From assembly GCF_015352955.1 (NCBI RefSeq), contig NZ_JACYOX010000020.1, positions 30,595 through 94,594 of the forward strand: a stretch of 64,000 nucleotides of DNA, in the 5' to 3' direction. The notes below the pieces were generated by a model. That model worked only from the letters and a program-made list of their open reading frames with translations, had not been told where the DNA came from and did no database searches. Shown here one piece after another: positions 1 to 11,133 of the stretch (the stretch's first letter is position 1; each line of letters opens with the position of its first letter). The DNA is from Noviherbaspirillum soli. Its GTDB lineage: Bacteria > Pseudomonadota > Gammaproteobacteria > Burkholderiales > Burkholderiaceae_D. A program made the translations under genes and the position numbers.

Positions 1-1554
1 CTGCTTGACGATGTCGATGTTCTGCTGCTTCAGCGGGATGCGGTAGCTCTCCTTGGGCACGGTCTGGGTGCGCACCCGGGTGCCGCCGTCTTCCATGATC
101 TTGACCAGGTGCGGCTTCATCACCACGCCGTTGTTGGCCAGGATGGCGGTGGCATGGGCCAGTTGCAGCGGCGTGAAGGAGTTGTAGCCCTGGCCGATGC
201 CCAGCGAGATGGTTTCGCCGGCATACCATTTCTGCTGCTGCGGCCGGCGGTAGGCGGCGCGCTTCCAGGCGGTGGACGGCAGGATGCCCTTCTTCTCGTG
301 CTCGAGGTCGATGCCGGTCAGCTGGCCGAAGCCGAACGGCTTCATGAAGTCATGCATCAGGTCCACGCCCATGTCGGCCGACAGCTGGTAATAGTAGGTA
401 TCGCAGGAATGGACGATGGACTTGTACATGTCCACCGTGCCATGGCCGCCTTCCTTGTCGTCGCGGAAGCGGTGGTTGCCGAACATGAAATAGCCGGGGT
501 CGCTGATGGCCGACATCGGCGTGCGCTTGCCCAGCTCAAGCGCGGCCAGCGCCATGAAGGGCTTGTAGGTCGAGCCGGGCGGATAGCTTCCCGACAGCGG
601 CCGGTTCACCAGCGGCTTGTCCGGCGAATTGTTGAGCTCGTCCCAGCTCTGCTGGTCGATGCCTTCGACAAACAGGTTGGGGTCGAAGGTCGGCATCGAC
701 ACATAGGCCAGGATGTCGCCGGTGGAGGGCTCGATCGCGATCAGCGCGCCGCGCCGGTTGCCGAAGGCCTGTTCCACCACCTTCTGCAACTCGATGTCGA
801 TCGACAGGATCAGGTTGGAGCCGGGCGTGGCCGGCGTGCGCGACAGCGTGCGCACCGCGCGGCCGCCGGCCGACACTTCCACTTCCTCGTAGCCGGTCTG
901 GCCATGCAGCTGCTTCTCGTAGCTCTTCTCGACGCCTTCCTTGCCGATGTAGCTGGTGCCGTTGTAATTGGCGGCGTCCTCGGTTTCCTCGATCCTGGCC
1001 GACTCGCGCTGGTTGATGCGGCCGATGAAGCCGATCACATGCGACGCCACCGAGCCCAGCGGATATTGCCGGAACAGCCGGGCCTGGATGTCCACGCCCG
1101 GAAAGCGGTAGCGCTGCGCGGTGAAGCGCGCCACTTCCTCGTCGGTCAGGCGGGTGCGGATCGGCAGGCTTTCGAAGCTCTTGGATTCTTCCAGCTGGCG
1201 CCGGAAGCGCCGCCTGTCCTTGGGCTGGATCTCGACGATGCCAGCCAGCAGGTCGATCAGTTCGTCGAGGTCGCGGTTGATCTTCGATGGCGTGATCTCC
1301 AGCGTGTAGGCGGCGAAATTGCGCGCCAGCACGACACCGTTGCGGTCCACGATCAGGCCGCGGTTGGGCACCACCGGCACCACCGAGATCCGGTTGTCCT
1401 CGGCCTGGGCGGCGTAATGGTCGTGCTGGTAGCCCTGCAGCCAGACGAAGCGCGCGGCCAGCAGGGAAAAGAAGATGAGCACGAACAGGCCCGCGACCGA
1501 CAGGCGCAGCCGGAAGTAATGCAGTTCGCGTTCGGTGTTCTTGAATTCAGTCAT
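1..1554 (-). CDS. mrdA: Penicillin-binding protein 2 (MrdA), partial
   Basis: Transpeptidase of the elongasome that cross-links lateral-wall peptidoglycan with RodA and MreBCD; inner membrane, periplasmic catalytic domain. The first 518 codons are in the window; the C-terminus with the KTG motif lies beyond base 1. A short cytoplasmic tail and one membrane anchor (about residues 20-40) precede the dimerisation and transpeptidase domains. The catalytic SxxK motif is STYK with Ser at about residue 328 (Ser330 in E. coli PBP2), and the second motif reads SCD as in PBP2. The ATG at 1554 lies 27 bp after mreD, so it is the fourth gene of the mreBCD-mrdA operon; rodA is the expected next gene outside the window. 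Confidence 0.95.
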   Translation of the reverse strand, partial: MTEFKNTERELHYFRLRLSVAGLFVLIFFSLLAARFVWLQGYQHDHYAAQAEDNRISVVPVVPNRGLIVDRNGVVLARNFAAYTLEITPSKINRDLDELIDLLAGIVEIQPKDRRRFRRQLEESKSFESLPIRTRLTDEEVARFTAQRYRFPGVDIQARLFRQYPLGSVASHVIGFIGRINQRESARIEETEDAANYNGTSYIGKEGVEKSYEKQLHGQTGYEEVEVSAGGRAVRTLSRTPATPGSNLILSIDIELQKVVEQAFGNRRGALIAIEPSTGDILAYVSMPTFDPNLFVEGIDQQSWDELNNSPDKPLVNRPLSGSYPPGSTYKPFMALAALELGKRTPMSAISDPGYFMFGNHRFRDDKEGGHGTVDMYKSIVHSCDTYYYQLSADMGVDLMHDFMKPFGFGQLTGIDLEHEKKGILPSTAWKRAAYRRPQQQKWYAGETISLGIGQGYNSFTPLQLAHATAILANNGVVMKPHLVKIMEDGGTRVRTQTVPKESYRIPLKQQNIDIVKQ

Positions 1555-1581
1555 GCTTGGCGGACTCGGCGGTAAGCTGGA

Positions 1582-2094
1582 TCAGATGGGCCGGGTTTCA
1601 TCGCGGTCCACGGCGCGCCGCTGCGGCGCCAGAAGCATCCAGGTGACCAGCGGCCACAGCGCGGCGCTGACCAGGCTGGACGCGAAGTAGTACCAGCCGG
1701 GAAACTTGCCGCTGACCAGCGCCTGGATCAGCATCTGCACTACCTGCATCAGCAGCAGCAGCGGCAGCACATGCAGCGCCTGCGTGACCGGGCGAAACCA
1801 CAGCATGCGGCGGTGGATCATGATCGCGAAATAGGAAAGCAGCGTATAGGCCAGCGCATTCTCGCCCAGCAGCGACGCATTGTGCACATCCATCAGGAGG
1901 CCCATCAGGAAGGCCAGGCCGATGCCGACCTTGCGCGGCTGGTGCACGCTCCAGAAGATCAGCGTCAGCGCGACGAAGTCGGGCACGCCGTACAGGTCGC
2001 CCCAGGGCAGCAGATTGAGCAGGAAGGCGCACACCAGCGTGATGGCGATGAACAGCGGACTGACCGGGAGCAGGATGTATTGCGGACGGTTCAT
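1582..2094 (-). CDS. mreD: Rod shape-determining protein MreD
   Basis: Small integral membrane protein (170 aa) of the elongasome, which links MreC and the MreB filament to the wall synthases. The sequence is almost wholly hydrophobic with about five membrane spans, and starts MNRPQYILLP. The start overlaps the end of mreC by 4 bp, which implies translational coupling. The length is normal for MreD and the position between mreC and mrdA is the canonical one. Confidence 0.92.
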   Translation of the reverse strand: MNRPQYILLPVSPLFIAITLVCAFLLNLLPWGDLYGVPDFVALTLIFWSVHQPRKVGIGLAFLMGLLMDVHNASLLGENALAYTLLSYFAIMIHRRMLWFRPVTQALHVLPLLLLMQVVQMLIQALVSGKFPGWYYFASSLVSAALWPLVTWMLLAPQRRAVDRDETRPI

Positions 2095-3164
2095 TTCTTG
2101 GCCTCGGCAGCGGCAGCGGCCGGCGTGACGACCCGGGTGATATTTTTCGAGGAGGCGCTGATCACATTGGCGCTTTCGGCTTTGGCAACGGGCGCGGCCG
2201 GCGCCGGTGCCGCGGGGCTGGCCGCGGTTGCCGCCGGCGCTGCCTGCGCGGCATCCTTGCCGGCATCCTTCATCTTTTTCTTCGGCAGCTTTTCCTTCCT
2301 GTTTTCTTCCGGCGCCGGGCGCGGCAGTTCCTTCTGCTCATTGAGCAGGATCAGGAACTGCTGGTTGCGGTCGATGCCGGCGGTCGGCTGGCAAATGATG
2401 CGGGCAAAGGCGTCCGAGGACTTGTGCTCGACCGACACCACGGATGCCACCGCCAGGCCGGCCGGATAGACGCCGTCGATGCCGGAAGTGACCAGCACGT
2501 CGCCTTTCTTGATGTCGGCATTGGCGGCGATGAAGCGCAACTCCAGCACGCCCGACTGGCCGCGGCCATAGGCTACGCTGCGCACGCCGCTGCGTACCAC
2601 CTGCACCGAGATCGCCTGGTCCTTGTCGGTCAGCAGCGTGACCTCGGTGGTGAAGGGATAGAGCCGCGTCACCTGGCCGACCACGCCGGTGTCGTCGATC
2701 ACGGGCTGGCCCAGCGCCACGCCATGCTGGGAGCCGCGGTTGAGCACGATCTTGCGAGTGAACGGGTCGCGGGTGTCGTACAGCATTTCGCTGAGCACCG
2801 ACTTCACCGGCAGGCGTTCATTGGCAGCCAGCAGGCGGCGCAGCTGGGCATTTTCAGCCGCCAGGAACTGGCCCTGCTGCAGTGCCTGGGCATTGCGCAC
2901 CTGCTCGGTCTTCAACGCCGCGTTTTCCTGCTTCAGCGCCGTCATCGTGTTGAGGTAGCCGCCGACCGCATAGGCCGCGTCGCGCGGCGCCAGCGCCGCC
3001 ACCTGCAGCGGGTAGAGCACGGTGCCGGCCAGCTGGCGCAGTACCGCCAGCGTGTTGGTGCGGCCGTCCACCACCAGCAGCACGATGGCGATCAGCGCGA
3101 AGATGACGACTTTGGCGCGGGCGGAAGCGCCCTGCTTGAAGAGTGGCGGAGGATAGTATTCCAT
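2091..3164 (-). CDS. mreC: Rod shape-determining protein MreC
   Basis: Periplasmic scaffold of the elongasome that binds PBP2 and MreD. The protein (357 aa) has the betaproteobacterial N-terminus MEYYPPPLFKQG, one membrane span at about residues 18-38, a coiled-coil stretch rich in Ala, Gln and Glu at about 70-115, and the two beta-barrel domains up to about residue 275. The last 70 residues are a low-complexity tail, first Lys/Glu-rich and then Ala/Pro-rich, which varies in length in this order. It lies 114 bp downstream of mreB and overlaps mreD. Confidence 0.95.
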   Translation of the reverse strand: MEYYPPPLFKQGASARAKVVIFALIAIVLLVVDGRTNTLAVLRQLAGTVLYPLQVAALAPRDAAYAVGGYLNTMTALKQENAALKTEQVRNAQALQQGQFLAAENAQLRRLLAANERLPVKSVLSEMLYDTRDPFTRKIVLNRGSQHGVALGQPVIDDTGVVGQVTRLYPFTTEVTLLTDKDQAISVQVVRSGVRSVAYGRGQSGVLELRFIAANADIKKGDVLVTSGIDGVYPAGLAVASVVSVEHKSSDAFARIICQPTAGIDRNQQFLILLNEQKELPRPAPEENRKEKLPKKKMKDAGKDAAQAAPAATAASPAAPAPAAPVAKAESANVISASSKNITRVVTPAAAAAEAKK

Positions 3165-3278
3165 CGGTGAGAATTATCCTGCCCCGGTCGGGCAGGCCGG
3201 GCTGACATGACAAGAAGCGTGCATGCATGACCCGGCATGCCAGGCGCGGCGCGCGTAGCGGCCGCACCCTGCCGGCTT

Positions 3279-4385
<1,107 letters not shown>

Positions 4386-4567
4386 CTATGCTGGCGCCTT
4401 CAGGCAGTAACCCGACATTCTACCTTATAATTTGTCTCCTACCAGACGATGAAAACAGCCGAATTGCACGCCTAATGCGATGTTTTGCCAAGTTTTTATC
4501 GACTATTAGCTTATCTTTAATATTTCCAGAAACCTTTTCCGACAAGCGTCCCGCGCGCATACAAACC

Positions 4568-4870
4568 ATGTCCCTTGCCCTTTCCGATGTCAAAAGATTA
4601 GCGATTCTGGCGCAGCTGGACCTGAGCGAGGAGCAGGCCGCCTCCACGCTGGCCAAGCTCAACGGCATCTTCGATCTGGTGGAACAGATGAAGGCTGTCG
4701 ACACCAGCGGCGTGGAACCGCTGGCCCAGCCCATCACTGCCTACGACCAGGCATTCTCGTTGCGCCTGCGCGACGATATTGCCAATGAGCCAAACCGCCG
4801 CGAGGACTACCAGCAACCCGCGCCCGCCACCCAGGACGGCCTGTACCTGGTGCCCAAGGTCATTGAATAA
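4568..4870 (+). CDS. gatC: Asp-tRNA(Asn)/Glu-tRNA(Gln) amidotransferase subunit GatC
   Basis: Small subunit (100 aa) of the GatCAB complex that converts misacylated Glu-tRNA(Gln) or Asp-tRNA(Asn) to the amide form. The start [20 protein letters not shown] is the conserved GatC N-terminus; a longer open frame extends upstream across the mreB promoter region but has no family similarity, so the ATG at 4568 is chosen. GatC wraps around GatA and stabilises it. It is the first gene of gatCAB, 34 bp before gatA. Confidence 0.93.
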   Translation: MSLALSDVKRLAILAQLDLSEEQAASTLAKLNGIFDLVEQMKAVDTSGVEPLAQPITAYDQAFSLRLRDDIANEPNRREDYQQPAPATQDGLYLVPKVIE

Positions 4871-4904
4871 GCCCAGGCCCAGCCACTGCCAAAAGAACCG
4901 ATCC

Positions 4905-6365
4905 ATGCATACAAAAACCATCAAAGAACTGTCCGCGCTGCTGCACGGCAAACAGGTGTCGGCCACCGAGCTGGCACGCCACTTCCTGGCGCGCTCGCAG
5001 GCCAGCGCCCTCAATGCCTATACCGACATCAACGAGGAACTGACGCTGGCGCAGGCGCGCGAGGCCGATGCCCGCCTGGCGCGCGGCGACGCCACGGTGC
5101 TGACTGGCATCCCGATTGCCCACAAGGACATCTTCGTCACCCGCGGCTGGCGCTCGACCGCCGGCTCGCGCATGCTGGAAAACTATGTCAGCCCGTTCGA
5201 CGCCACCGTGGTCGAGCAATTCAACGCCGCCGGCACGGTCACCCTGGGCAAGCTCAACTGCGACGAGTTCGCAATGGGCTCCTCGAATGAAAACAGCCAT
5301 TTCGGCGCGGTGAAGAACCCGTGGGACCTGGGCGCGGTGCCCGGCGGCTCCTCGGGCGGCTCGGCCGCCGCGGTGGCGGCGGGTCTCGCGCCCGGCGCCA
5401 CGGCCACCGACACCGGCGGCTCGATCCGCCAGCCGGCGGCCTTCTGCGGCGTGACCGGCATCAAGCCGACCTACGGCCGGGTGTCGCGCTTCGGCATGAT
5501 CGCCTACGCTTCCTCGCTCGACCAGGGCGGTCCGATCGCCCGCACCGCCGAGGACTGCGCGCTGCTGCTCAACACCATGGCCGGCTTCGATCCGCGCGAT
5601 TCGACCAGCGTCGAGCGCGATCGCGAGGACTACACCCTGGGCCTGAACGACAGCCTGGAAGGCCTGCGCATCGGCGTGCCCAAGGAATTCTTCGGCCCCG
5701 GCCTGGCGGCGGACGTGGAGCAGGCGGTGCGCGCGGCGCTGCAGGAATTCGTGAAGCTGGGCGCGACCCTGGTGGAGATTTCCCTGCCCAAGACCGAGCT
5801 GTCGATCCCGGTGTACTACGTGATCGCCCCGGCCGAAGCCTCGTCCAACCTGTCGCGCTTCGACGGCGTGCGCTACGGCCACCGTGCCGCGGACTACACC
5901 GACCTGTCCGACATGTACCGCAAGACCCGCTCGGAAGGCTTCGGCGAAGAGGTCAAGCGCCGCATCCTGGTCGGCGCCTACGTGCTGTCGCACGGCTATT
6001 ACGACGCCTACTACCTGCAGGCGCAGAAGATCCGCCGCCTGATCGCCGAGGATTTCCGCCGCGCATTCGAGCAGTGCGACGTGATCATGGGACCGGTGGC
6101 GCCTACCGTGGCCTGGGACCTGGGCGCGAAGGCCGACGACCCGGTGGCGAATTACCTGGCCGACATCTTCACCCTGTCGACCAACCTGGCCGGCCTGCCC
6201 GGCATGTCGGTGCCGTGCGGCTTCGGCCAGGGCGAGAAGAATGGCAAGCGGCCGGTGGGCCTGCAGCTGACCGGCAATTATTTCAGCGAAGCCAGGCTGC
6301 TCAACATCGCGCACCGCTATCAGGGCGCAACCGACTGGCACCTGCGCCAGCCGACCGAACAATAA
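4905..6365 (+). CDS. gatA: Asp/Glu-tRNA amidotransferase subunit GatA
   Basis: Amidase-signature subunit (486 aa) that releases ammonia from glutamine for GatB. The Ser-cisSer-Lys triad region is visible: the catalytic Lys in PIAHKDIF at about residue 76, and the Gly/Ser-rich [15 protein letters not shown] followed by [15 protein letters not shown]. The start at 4905 gives [13 protein letters not shown], the family N-terminus; the frame is open for 42 codons further upstream, inside gatC, without similarity. Placed between gatC and gatB, 15 bp before gatB. Confidence 0.96.
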   Translation: MHTKTIKELSALLHGKQVSATELARHFLARSQASALNAYTDINEELTLAQAREADARLARGDATVLTGIPIAHKDIFVTRGWRSTAGSRMLENYVSPFDATVVEQFNAAGTVTLGKLNCDEFAMGSSNENSHFGAVKNPWDLGAVPGGSSGGSAAAVAAGLAPGATATDTGGSIRQPAAFCGVTGIKPTYGRVSRFGMIAYASSLDQGGPIARTAEDCALLLNTMAGFDPRDSTSVERDREDYTLGLNDSLEGLRIGVPKEFFGPGLAADVEQAVRAALQEFVKLGATLVEISLPKTELSIPVYYVIAPAEASSNLSRFDGVRYGHRAADYTDLSDMYRKTRSEGFGEEVKRRILVGAYVLSHGYYDAYYLQAQKIRRLIAEDFRRAFEQCDVIMGPVAPTVAWDLGAKADDPVANYLADIFTLSTNLAGLPGMSVPCGFGQGEKNGKRPVGLQLTGNYFSEARLLNIAHRYQGATDWHLRQPTEQ

Positions 6366-6380
6366 AACAGCGAGGTAAGT

Positions 6381-7841
6381 ATGCAGTGGGAAGTTGTTAT
6401 CGGTCTGGAGACGCATGCGCAGCTCACGACCCAATCCAAGATCTTCAGCGGCGCGCCGATCCGTTTCGGCGCGGAACCGAACACCCAGGCCTGTCCAGTG
6501 GACCTGGCCCTGCCCGGCGTGCTGCCGGTGATGAACCGCGGCGCGGTCGAGCGGGCCATCCAGTTCGGCCTGGCGATCGGCGCCACCATTGCGCCGCGCT
6601 CGATCTTTGCGCGCAAGAACTACTTTTATCCCGATCTGCCCAAGGGCTACCAGATCAGCCAGTATGAAATTCCCGTGGTGCAGGGCGGCACCATTTCCTT
6701 CATCGTGGAAAAGGACGGCAAGCCGGAGATGCGCACAGTGCAGCTGACCCGCGCCCACCTCGAGGAAGACGCCGGCAAGTCGCTGCACGAGGACTACCAC
6801 GGCATGACCGGCATCGACCTGAACCGCGCCGGCACGCCGCTGCTGGAAATCGTCACCGAGCCCGACATGCGCAGCGCGGCCGAGGCGGTGGCCTATGCCA
6901 AGGCGCTGCATGCGCTGGTGACCTGGCTCGGCGTATGCGACGGCAACATGCAGGAAGGCTCGTTCCGCTGCGACGCCAACGTGTCGGTGCGGCCGGTCGG
7001 CCAGCAGGAATACGGCACCCGCTGCGAGATCAAGAACCTGAACTCCTTCCGCTTCCTGGAAGAGGCGATCAACTACGAGGTGCGGCGCCAGGTCGAGCTG
7101 ATCGAGGACGGCGGCCGGGTGGTGCAGGAAACCCGGCTGTACGATCCCGACCGCCGCGAAACCCGCTCGATGCGCAGCAAGGAAGACGCGCAGGACTACC
7201 GCTACTTCCCCGACCCCGACCTGCCGCCGCTGGCGATTTCGCAGGCCTGGATAGACCGGGTGCGGGAAGCGATGCCGGAACTGCCGGGCGCGATGCGCGA
7301 GCGCTTCGTCGCCGACTACGGCCTGCCGGAGTACGACGCGGCAGTGCTGACCCAGTCCAAGGCGATGGCCGCCTACTTCGAGGCCGTGGTGGCCGCCGCC
7401 GGCCGCGAGCAGGCCAAGCCGGCCGCCAACTGGCTCATGGGCGACGTGTCCTCGACCCTGAACCGCGAGGGCGTGGACATTGCCGACGCGCCGGTCGGCG
7501 GCGCGCAGCTGGCGCTGCTGTTGAAGCGCATTGCCGACGGCACGATTTCCAACAAGATCGCCAAGGAAGTGTTTGGCGCGATGTGGGAAGCGAAGTCGGA
7601 TGCGGCGGACCTGGCCGACCAGATCATCGAGTCCAAGGGCCTGAAGCAGATTTCCGACAGTGGCGCGCTGGAAAAGATCGTCGACGAAGTGCTGGCGGCG
7701 AACGAGAAATCGGTGGCGGAATTCCGCGCCGGCAAGGAAAAGGCGTTCAATGCGCTGATCGGCCAGGCGATGAAAGCCTCGCGCGGCAAGGCCAACCCGG
7801 CGCAACTGACCGAGCTGCTCAAGCAAAAGCTGGGCGCCTGA
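6381..7841 (+). CDS. gatB: Asp/Glu-tRNA amidotransferase subunit GatB
   Basis: tRNA-binding kinase and transamidase subunit of GatCAB (486 aa). It activates the misacylated amino acid with ATP and transfers ammonia delivered by GatA. Recognisable segments are [15 protein letters not shown], the cradle-domain motif [33 protein letters not shown], and the C-terminal YqeY-like helical domain ([18 protein letters not shown]). It ends the gatCAB operon; an 11-bp GC-rich inverted repeat follows the stop codon. Confidence 0.97.
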   Translation: MQWEVVIGLETHAQLTTQSKIFSGAPIRFGAEPNTQACPVDLALPGVLPVMNRGAVERAIQFGLAIGATIAPRSIFARKNYFYPDLPKGYQISQYEIPVVQGGTISFIVEKDGKPEMRTVQLTRAHLEEDAGKSLHEDYHGMTGIDLNRAGTPLLEIVTEPDMRSAAEAVAYAKALHALVTWLGVCDGNMQEGSFRCDANVSVRPVGQQEYGTRCEIKNLNSFRFLEEAINYEVRRQVELIEDGGRVVQETRLYDPDRRETRSMRSKEDAQDYRYFPDPDLPPLAISQAWIDRVREAMPELPGAMRERFVADYGLPEYDAAVLTQSKAMAAYFEAVVAAAGREQAKPAANWLMGDVSSTLNREGVDIADAPVGGAQLALLLKRIADGTISNKIAKEVFGAMWEAKSDAADLADQIIESKGLKQISDSGALEKIVDEVLAANEKSVAEFRAGKEKAFNALIGQAMKASRGKANPAQLTELLKQKLGA

Positions 7842-7846
7842 GCCAG

Positions 7847-7881
7847 GCGCCGGCCAGCGCCCGGCAGGGCCTGGCCGGCGC
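7847..7881. terminator. GC-rich inverted repeat between convergent genes
   Basis: A perfect 11-bp stem (arms 7847-7857 and 7871-7881) with a 13-base loop lies between the ends of gatB and the convergent DUF4124 gene. There is no T-run on either side, so it may be a weak or Rho-assisted terminator, or just an mRNA 3' stabiliser. Confidence 0.45.
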
Positions 7882-7899
7882 GGCAGGAGTGTGACGGCC

Positions 7900-8526
7900 C
7901 TATTGCTGCGCCATGCCTTCCTGCCGCAGTTCCCGGAACCGCTTCAGCGTGGCATCGGTGCGGCTGTTGATCAGCAGTATTTCCGCTTCATAGTCTCCCA
8001 GCCTGCGGCGGCTGGCGGCGACGGCATGGTCGGCATCCTGCAGCCGCTGCCGCAGGTCGTGGGAAGGCTGCTTCCTGCGGGCTGACAGCGCCAGTTCGTC
8101 CTCGGCATCCTGCTGGCGCTTTTCGGCAGCGGCCAGCAGCAGGGTTTCGCGTTTGACGTTTTCCTGCACCAGAAGGACATTGCGCTGGCCGGACGAGATG
8201 ATCTCCTCCTCGCTGCGAAAGCGCGCCAGCAGCGCGCGGTCATGATGGCGGCGCTCTTCCGCTGCCAGCTGTTCGGCGCGCCGCGCCGCTTCCTCGCGGG
8301 CCAGCTGCTGCTTCTCCTCGGGCGTTGGCGGCGCCGGAATTTCACGGCGGGTGATGCCGCTCCTGTCGACTTCCCGCACCGGGCGGTTGCTGCATTCCGC
8401 AATCGGCCGGTCCGAGGTCAGGGTGCGGCCGGCCGCATCCTTGCAGATATAGATCTTGGCCTGCGCATGCGCCAGCGCCGGCGCCAGCATCAGCAGCCAT
8501 AGCAGGGCGGGACGCAGGCTGGCCAT
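7900..8526 (-). CDS. DUF4124-type periplasmic protein
   Basis: Exported protein of unknown function (208 aa). The chosen ATG at 8526 gives a signal peptide (MASLRPALLWLLMLAPALAH, cleavage near AHA-QA). Next comes the short DUF4124-like motif KIYICKDAAGRTLTSDRPI with paired cysteines (ICKD, AECSNRP), and then a long charged helical region from about residue 70 to the end that looks like a coiled coil. An in-frame ATG 18 codons upstream would bury the signal peptide, so it was not used. The gene follows pyrE closely (7 bp) and may be cotranscribed with it. Confidence 0.8.
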   Translation of the reverse strand: MASLRPALLWLLMLAPALAHAQAKIYICKDAAGRTLTSDRPIAECSNRPVREVDRSGITRREIPAPPTPEEKQQLAREEAARRAEQLAAEERRHHDRALLARFRSEEEIISSGQRNVLLVQENVKRETLLLAAAEKRQQDAEDELALSARRKQPSHDLRQRLQDADHAVAASRRRLGDYEAEILLINSRTDATLKRFRELRQEGMAQQ

Positions 8527-8533
8527 GCGCGGT

Positions 8534-9202
8534 TCAGGCGCCGCTGATGCCGTAGCGCTGGCGGTAGGCGGCAACCGCATCGCGGTGTTTCGCCAGCTCG
8601 GCGTTGCCGCCGGCGGAAATAAAGCTCAGCAGGTCGTTCAGGTTGGCGATCGACACCACTGGCATGCCGTAGGCGGCGCCGACTTCCTGCACCGCCGAGT
8701 TGGCCGACAGCGCGCCGTCGGCGCCGGAGCGTTCCATGCGGTCGAGCGCGATCAGCACCGCGGCCGGCGTGGCGCCGGCCGCGCGGATCAGGTCCACCGA
8801 TTCGCGCACCGAGGTGCCGGCGGAAATCACGTCGTCGATGATCACCACCCTGCCCTTCAGCGGCGCGCCGACGATGGTGCCGCCCTCGCCATGGTCCTTG
8901 GCTTCCTTGCGGTTATAGGCGAACGGCACATTGCGGCCCTTGGCCGCCAGCGCCACCGCGGTGGCGGAAGCCAGCGTGATGCCCTTGTAGGCCGGGCCGA
9001 ACAGCATGTCGAACTCGACGCCCGAATCGATCAGCGTCTGCGCATAGAAATCGGCCAGGCGGCCCAGCGTGGCGCCGTCGTTGAACAGGCCGGCGTTGAA
9101 GAAATAAGGCGAGGTGCGGCCGGCCTTGGTGATGAATTCACCAAAACGCAGGACGCCGGCATCGACCGAAAAGGCGATGAACTGCTGACGTAGATTTTCC
9201 AA
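8534..9202 (-). CDS. pyrE: Orotate phosphoribosyltransferase PyrE
   Basis: Fifth step of UMP synthesis: orotate plus PRPP gives OMP. The PRPP-binding motif [16 protein letters not shown] and the substrate segment [18 protein letters not shown] are present. The family N-terminus corresponds to [16 protein letters not shown], and no ATG exists at that point; the start is most likely the TTG at 9202 (222 aa). The frame remains open 48 codons further upstream but that part has no PyrE similarity and runs into the xth promoter side. The start is therefore moderately certain, the function certain. Confidence 0.93.
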   Translation of the reverse strand: MENLRQQFIAFSVDAGVLRFGEFITKAGRTSPYFFNAGLFNDGATLGRLADFYAQTLIDSGVEFDMLFGPAYKGITLASATAVALAAKGRNVPFAYNRKEAKDHGEGGTIVGAPLKGRVVIIDDVISAGTSVRESVDLIRAAGATPAAVLIALDRMERSGADGALSANSAVQEVGAAYGMPVVSIANLNDLLSFISAGGNAELAKHRDAVAAYRQRYGISGA

Positions 9203-9384
9203 GATGGGACCGTGTGGACTGGACTTGCGGGACCGCCATTCTAGCGCGAAGTCGGTGCGGCCCCTTGCCAAAAATTCCGGAAGGCAACGAAAAATGCCGC
9301 ATACCAGCGCACGGCCTGCCGCGCCAATTACAATACCGGCTGCCAACCGCCGGCCTCCGGCATCTTTCCACCGCGACTGTTTCC

Positions 9385-10176
9385 ATGCTCAATATCATTT
9401 CCGCCAATCTCAACGGCATCCGCTCCGCCACGTCCAAGGGCTTTCTCGACTGGCTGCCGGCGCAGGACGCCGACTTCGTCTGCATGCAGGAACTCAAGGC
9501 CCAGGCGCCGGACATGACGGCCGCCATGCTCAACCCGGAAGGCTATTACGGCTATTTCCACTATGCCGAGAAAAAAGGCTACAGCGGCGTCGGCATCTAT
9601 GCCCGGCAGCAGCCGCTGCAGGTGATCCAGGGCCTGGGCGTGCCGGAAATCGATGCCGAGGGCCGCTATATCGAACTGGTCTATGACGGCCTGTCGGTGG
9701 TCTCGGTCTACCTGCCGTCCGGCTCCAGCGGCGAGCACAGGCAGGTTGCCAAGTTCGCCTTCATGGAGCATTTCTACAAGCACCTGGCCGAGCTGGCCCG
9801 TTGCGGGCGCAAGGTGGTGATCTGCGGCGACTGGAATATCGCGCACCAGGAAATCGACCTGAAGAACTGGAAGGGCAACCTGAAGAATTCCGGCTTCCTG
9901 CCGGAAGAGCGGGCCTGGATGAGTTCGGTGCTGGACGAATTGCGCTGGGTGGACGTGTACCGCCGCCTGCACCCGGAAACCACCGGCGAGGCCTATACCT
10001 GGTGGAGCAACCGCGGCCAGGCCTGGGCCAAGAACGTCGGCTGGCGCATCGACTACCATGTCGCCACGCCCTGCATCGCAGAGTATGCCCGCACGGCGGC
10101 CATCTACAAGGAGGCGCGGTTTTCGGATCATGCGCCGCTGACCATCGCCTATGACTGGGCGATGCAGGCGGCGTAG
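9385..10176 (+). CDS. xth: Exodeoxyribonuclease III
   Basis: Metal-dependent AP endonuclease and 3'-5' exonuclease of base excision repair (263 aa). All family motifs are seen: [10 protein letters not shown] at the N-terminus, the QELK metal ligand, [16 protein letters not shown] and the C-terminal SDHAPL with the catalytic His. The ATG at 9385 directly gives [11 protein letters not shown]. The gene is divergent from pyrE; a TACAAT hexamer at 9329-9334 could be its -10 box, without a good -35. Confidence 0.95.
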   Translation: MLNIISANLNGIRSATSKGFLDWLPAQDADFVCMQELKAQAPDMTAAMLNPEGYYGYFHYAEKKGYSGVGIYARQQPLQVIQGLGVPEIDAEGRYIELVYDGLSVVSVYLPSGSSGEHRQVAKFAFMEHFYKHLAELARCGRKVVICGDWNIAHQEIDLKNWKGNLKNSGFLPEERAWMSSVLDELRWVDVYRRLHPETTGEAYTWWSNRGQAWAKNVGWRIDYHVATPCIAEYARTAAIYKEARFSDHAPLTIAYDWAMQAA

Positions 10177-10260
10177 TTCGCTACCGGCCGCGCCTGGCCG
10201 GCTTGCGGGCAGCGGCGCGCTCCTTGCGGCTTCTGCCGCCGCAGGAGCGTCAGCCCCGCC

Positions 10261-11133
10261 TCACTGCACCGGAGGCACGCCCTTTACATTGCTGCGGTAA
10301 GGCGGCAACGCGCCCGGCTGCGCATTGACGGCGCGTGCATACACCGGCATCACCTGCGGCAGGGTTTTCTGGATCTGGGAGATCCGGTTGTTGCCCGACG
10401 GATGGCTGGACAGCCACTGCGGCGGCGCGCTCTTTTCCAGCATGGCCATCTTGCGCCACAGCGCCACGCCGGCGCGCGGGTCGTAGCCGGCGCGGGCGAC
10501 CAGGTCCAGGCCGACGGTGTCGGCTTCGGTTTCGTCTTCCCGCGAAAAGCGCAGCAGCGCCAATTGCGCGCCCTGCCCCACCACGGTCTGGCCGAGCTGG
10601 CCCAGGCCGAAGATGGCCGAGCCGAGGTTGGCGCCGAGCTGCAGCAGGCTGCCCTTGGCCACCCGCTCGCGGCCGTGTTCGCGCAGCGCGTGGGCGATTT
10701 CGTGGCCGGCGACGATGGCGATTTCATCGTCGGTCAGCTTCAACTGGTCGACCAGGCCGCTGAAGAAGGCAATCTTGCCTCCCGGCATGCAGAATGCGTT
10801 GACGTTGTCCGCCTTGATCAGGTTGACTTCCCACTGCCAGTCGGCCGCGCCCTGGTTCCAGCGCGTCGCCTGGGAAATGATGCGGCGGGAAATGGCGCGC
10901 ACCCGCTGCAGTTGCGGGTCGGTGTCAGGCGCCAGCACGCCTTTCTGGGCAGCCTGCTGCTTCAGTTCCTGGTACTGCATGGTGGCCTGTTCTTCCAGTT
11001 GCTTTTCCGGAATCAGGCCGCGCAGCCGGGACATGCGTTCCACGGCGACGCCTTCGTCCTGCTGCGCCATGGCCGGCAGAGCGGGCAGGACCAGGCAGAA
11101 CAGCAGGGCGGACAGTCGGGGCAGTTTTTTCAT
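10261..11133 (-). CDS. M48 family periplasmic metalloprotease
   Basis: Zinc metalloprotease of the M48 family (290 aa), related to LoiP/BepA, which act in envelope quality control. A signal peptide (MKKLPRLSALLFCLVLPALP, cleavage after AMA) is followed by the HEXXH zinc motif (HEIAH, about residue 146) and the downstream Glu ligand in SREDETEADTVG. There is no lipobox and no C-terminal TPR. The start overlaps the end of ampG by 4 bp, so it is the last gene of metX-metW-ampG. What cuts it from other M48 members is not visible, so no gene symbol is given. Confidence 0.9.
   Translation of the reverse strand: MKKLPRLSALLFCLVLPALPAMAQQDEGVAVERMSRLRGLIPEKQLEEQATMQYQELKQQAAQKGVLAPDTDPQLQRVRAISRRIISQATRWNQGAADWQWEVNLIKADNVNAFCMPGGKIAFFSGLVDQLKLTDDEIAIVAGHEIAHALREHGRERVAKGSLLQLGANLGSAIFGLGQLGQTVVGQGAQLALLRFSREDETEADTVGLDLVARAGYDPRAGVALWRKMAMLEKSAPPQWLSSHPSGNNRISQIQKTLPQVMPVYARAVNAQPGALPPYRSNVKGVPPVQ

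Noticed and set aside
4485..4516. Promoter TTGCCA with TTATCT upstream of gatC
   Set aside because: Spacing of 20 bp is too long and other AT-rich choices are equally good.
4860..7826. 988-codon open frame antisense to gatA and gatB
   Set aside because: Same composition artefact as above; both gatA and gatB have full motif sets on the other strand.
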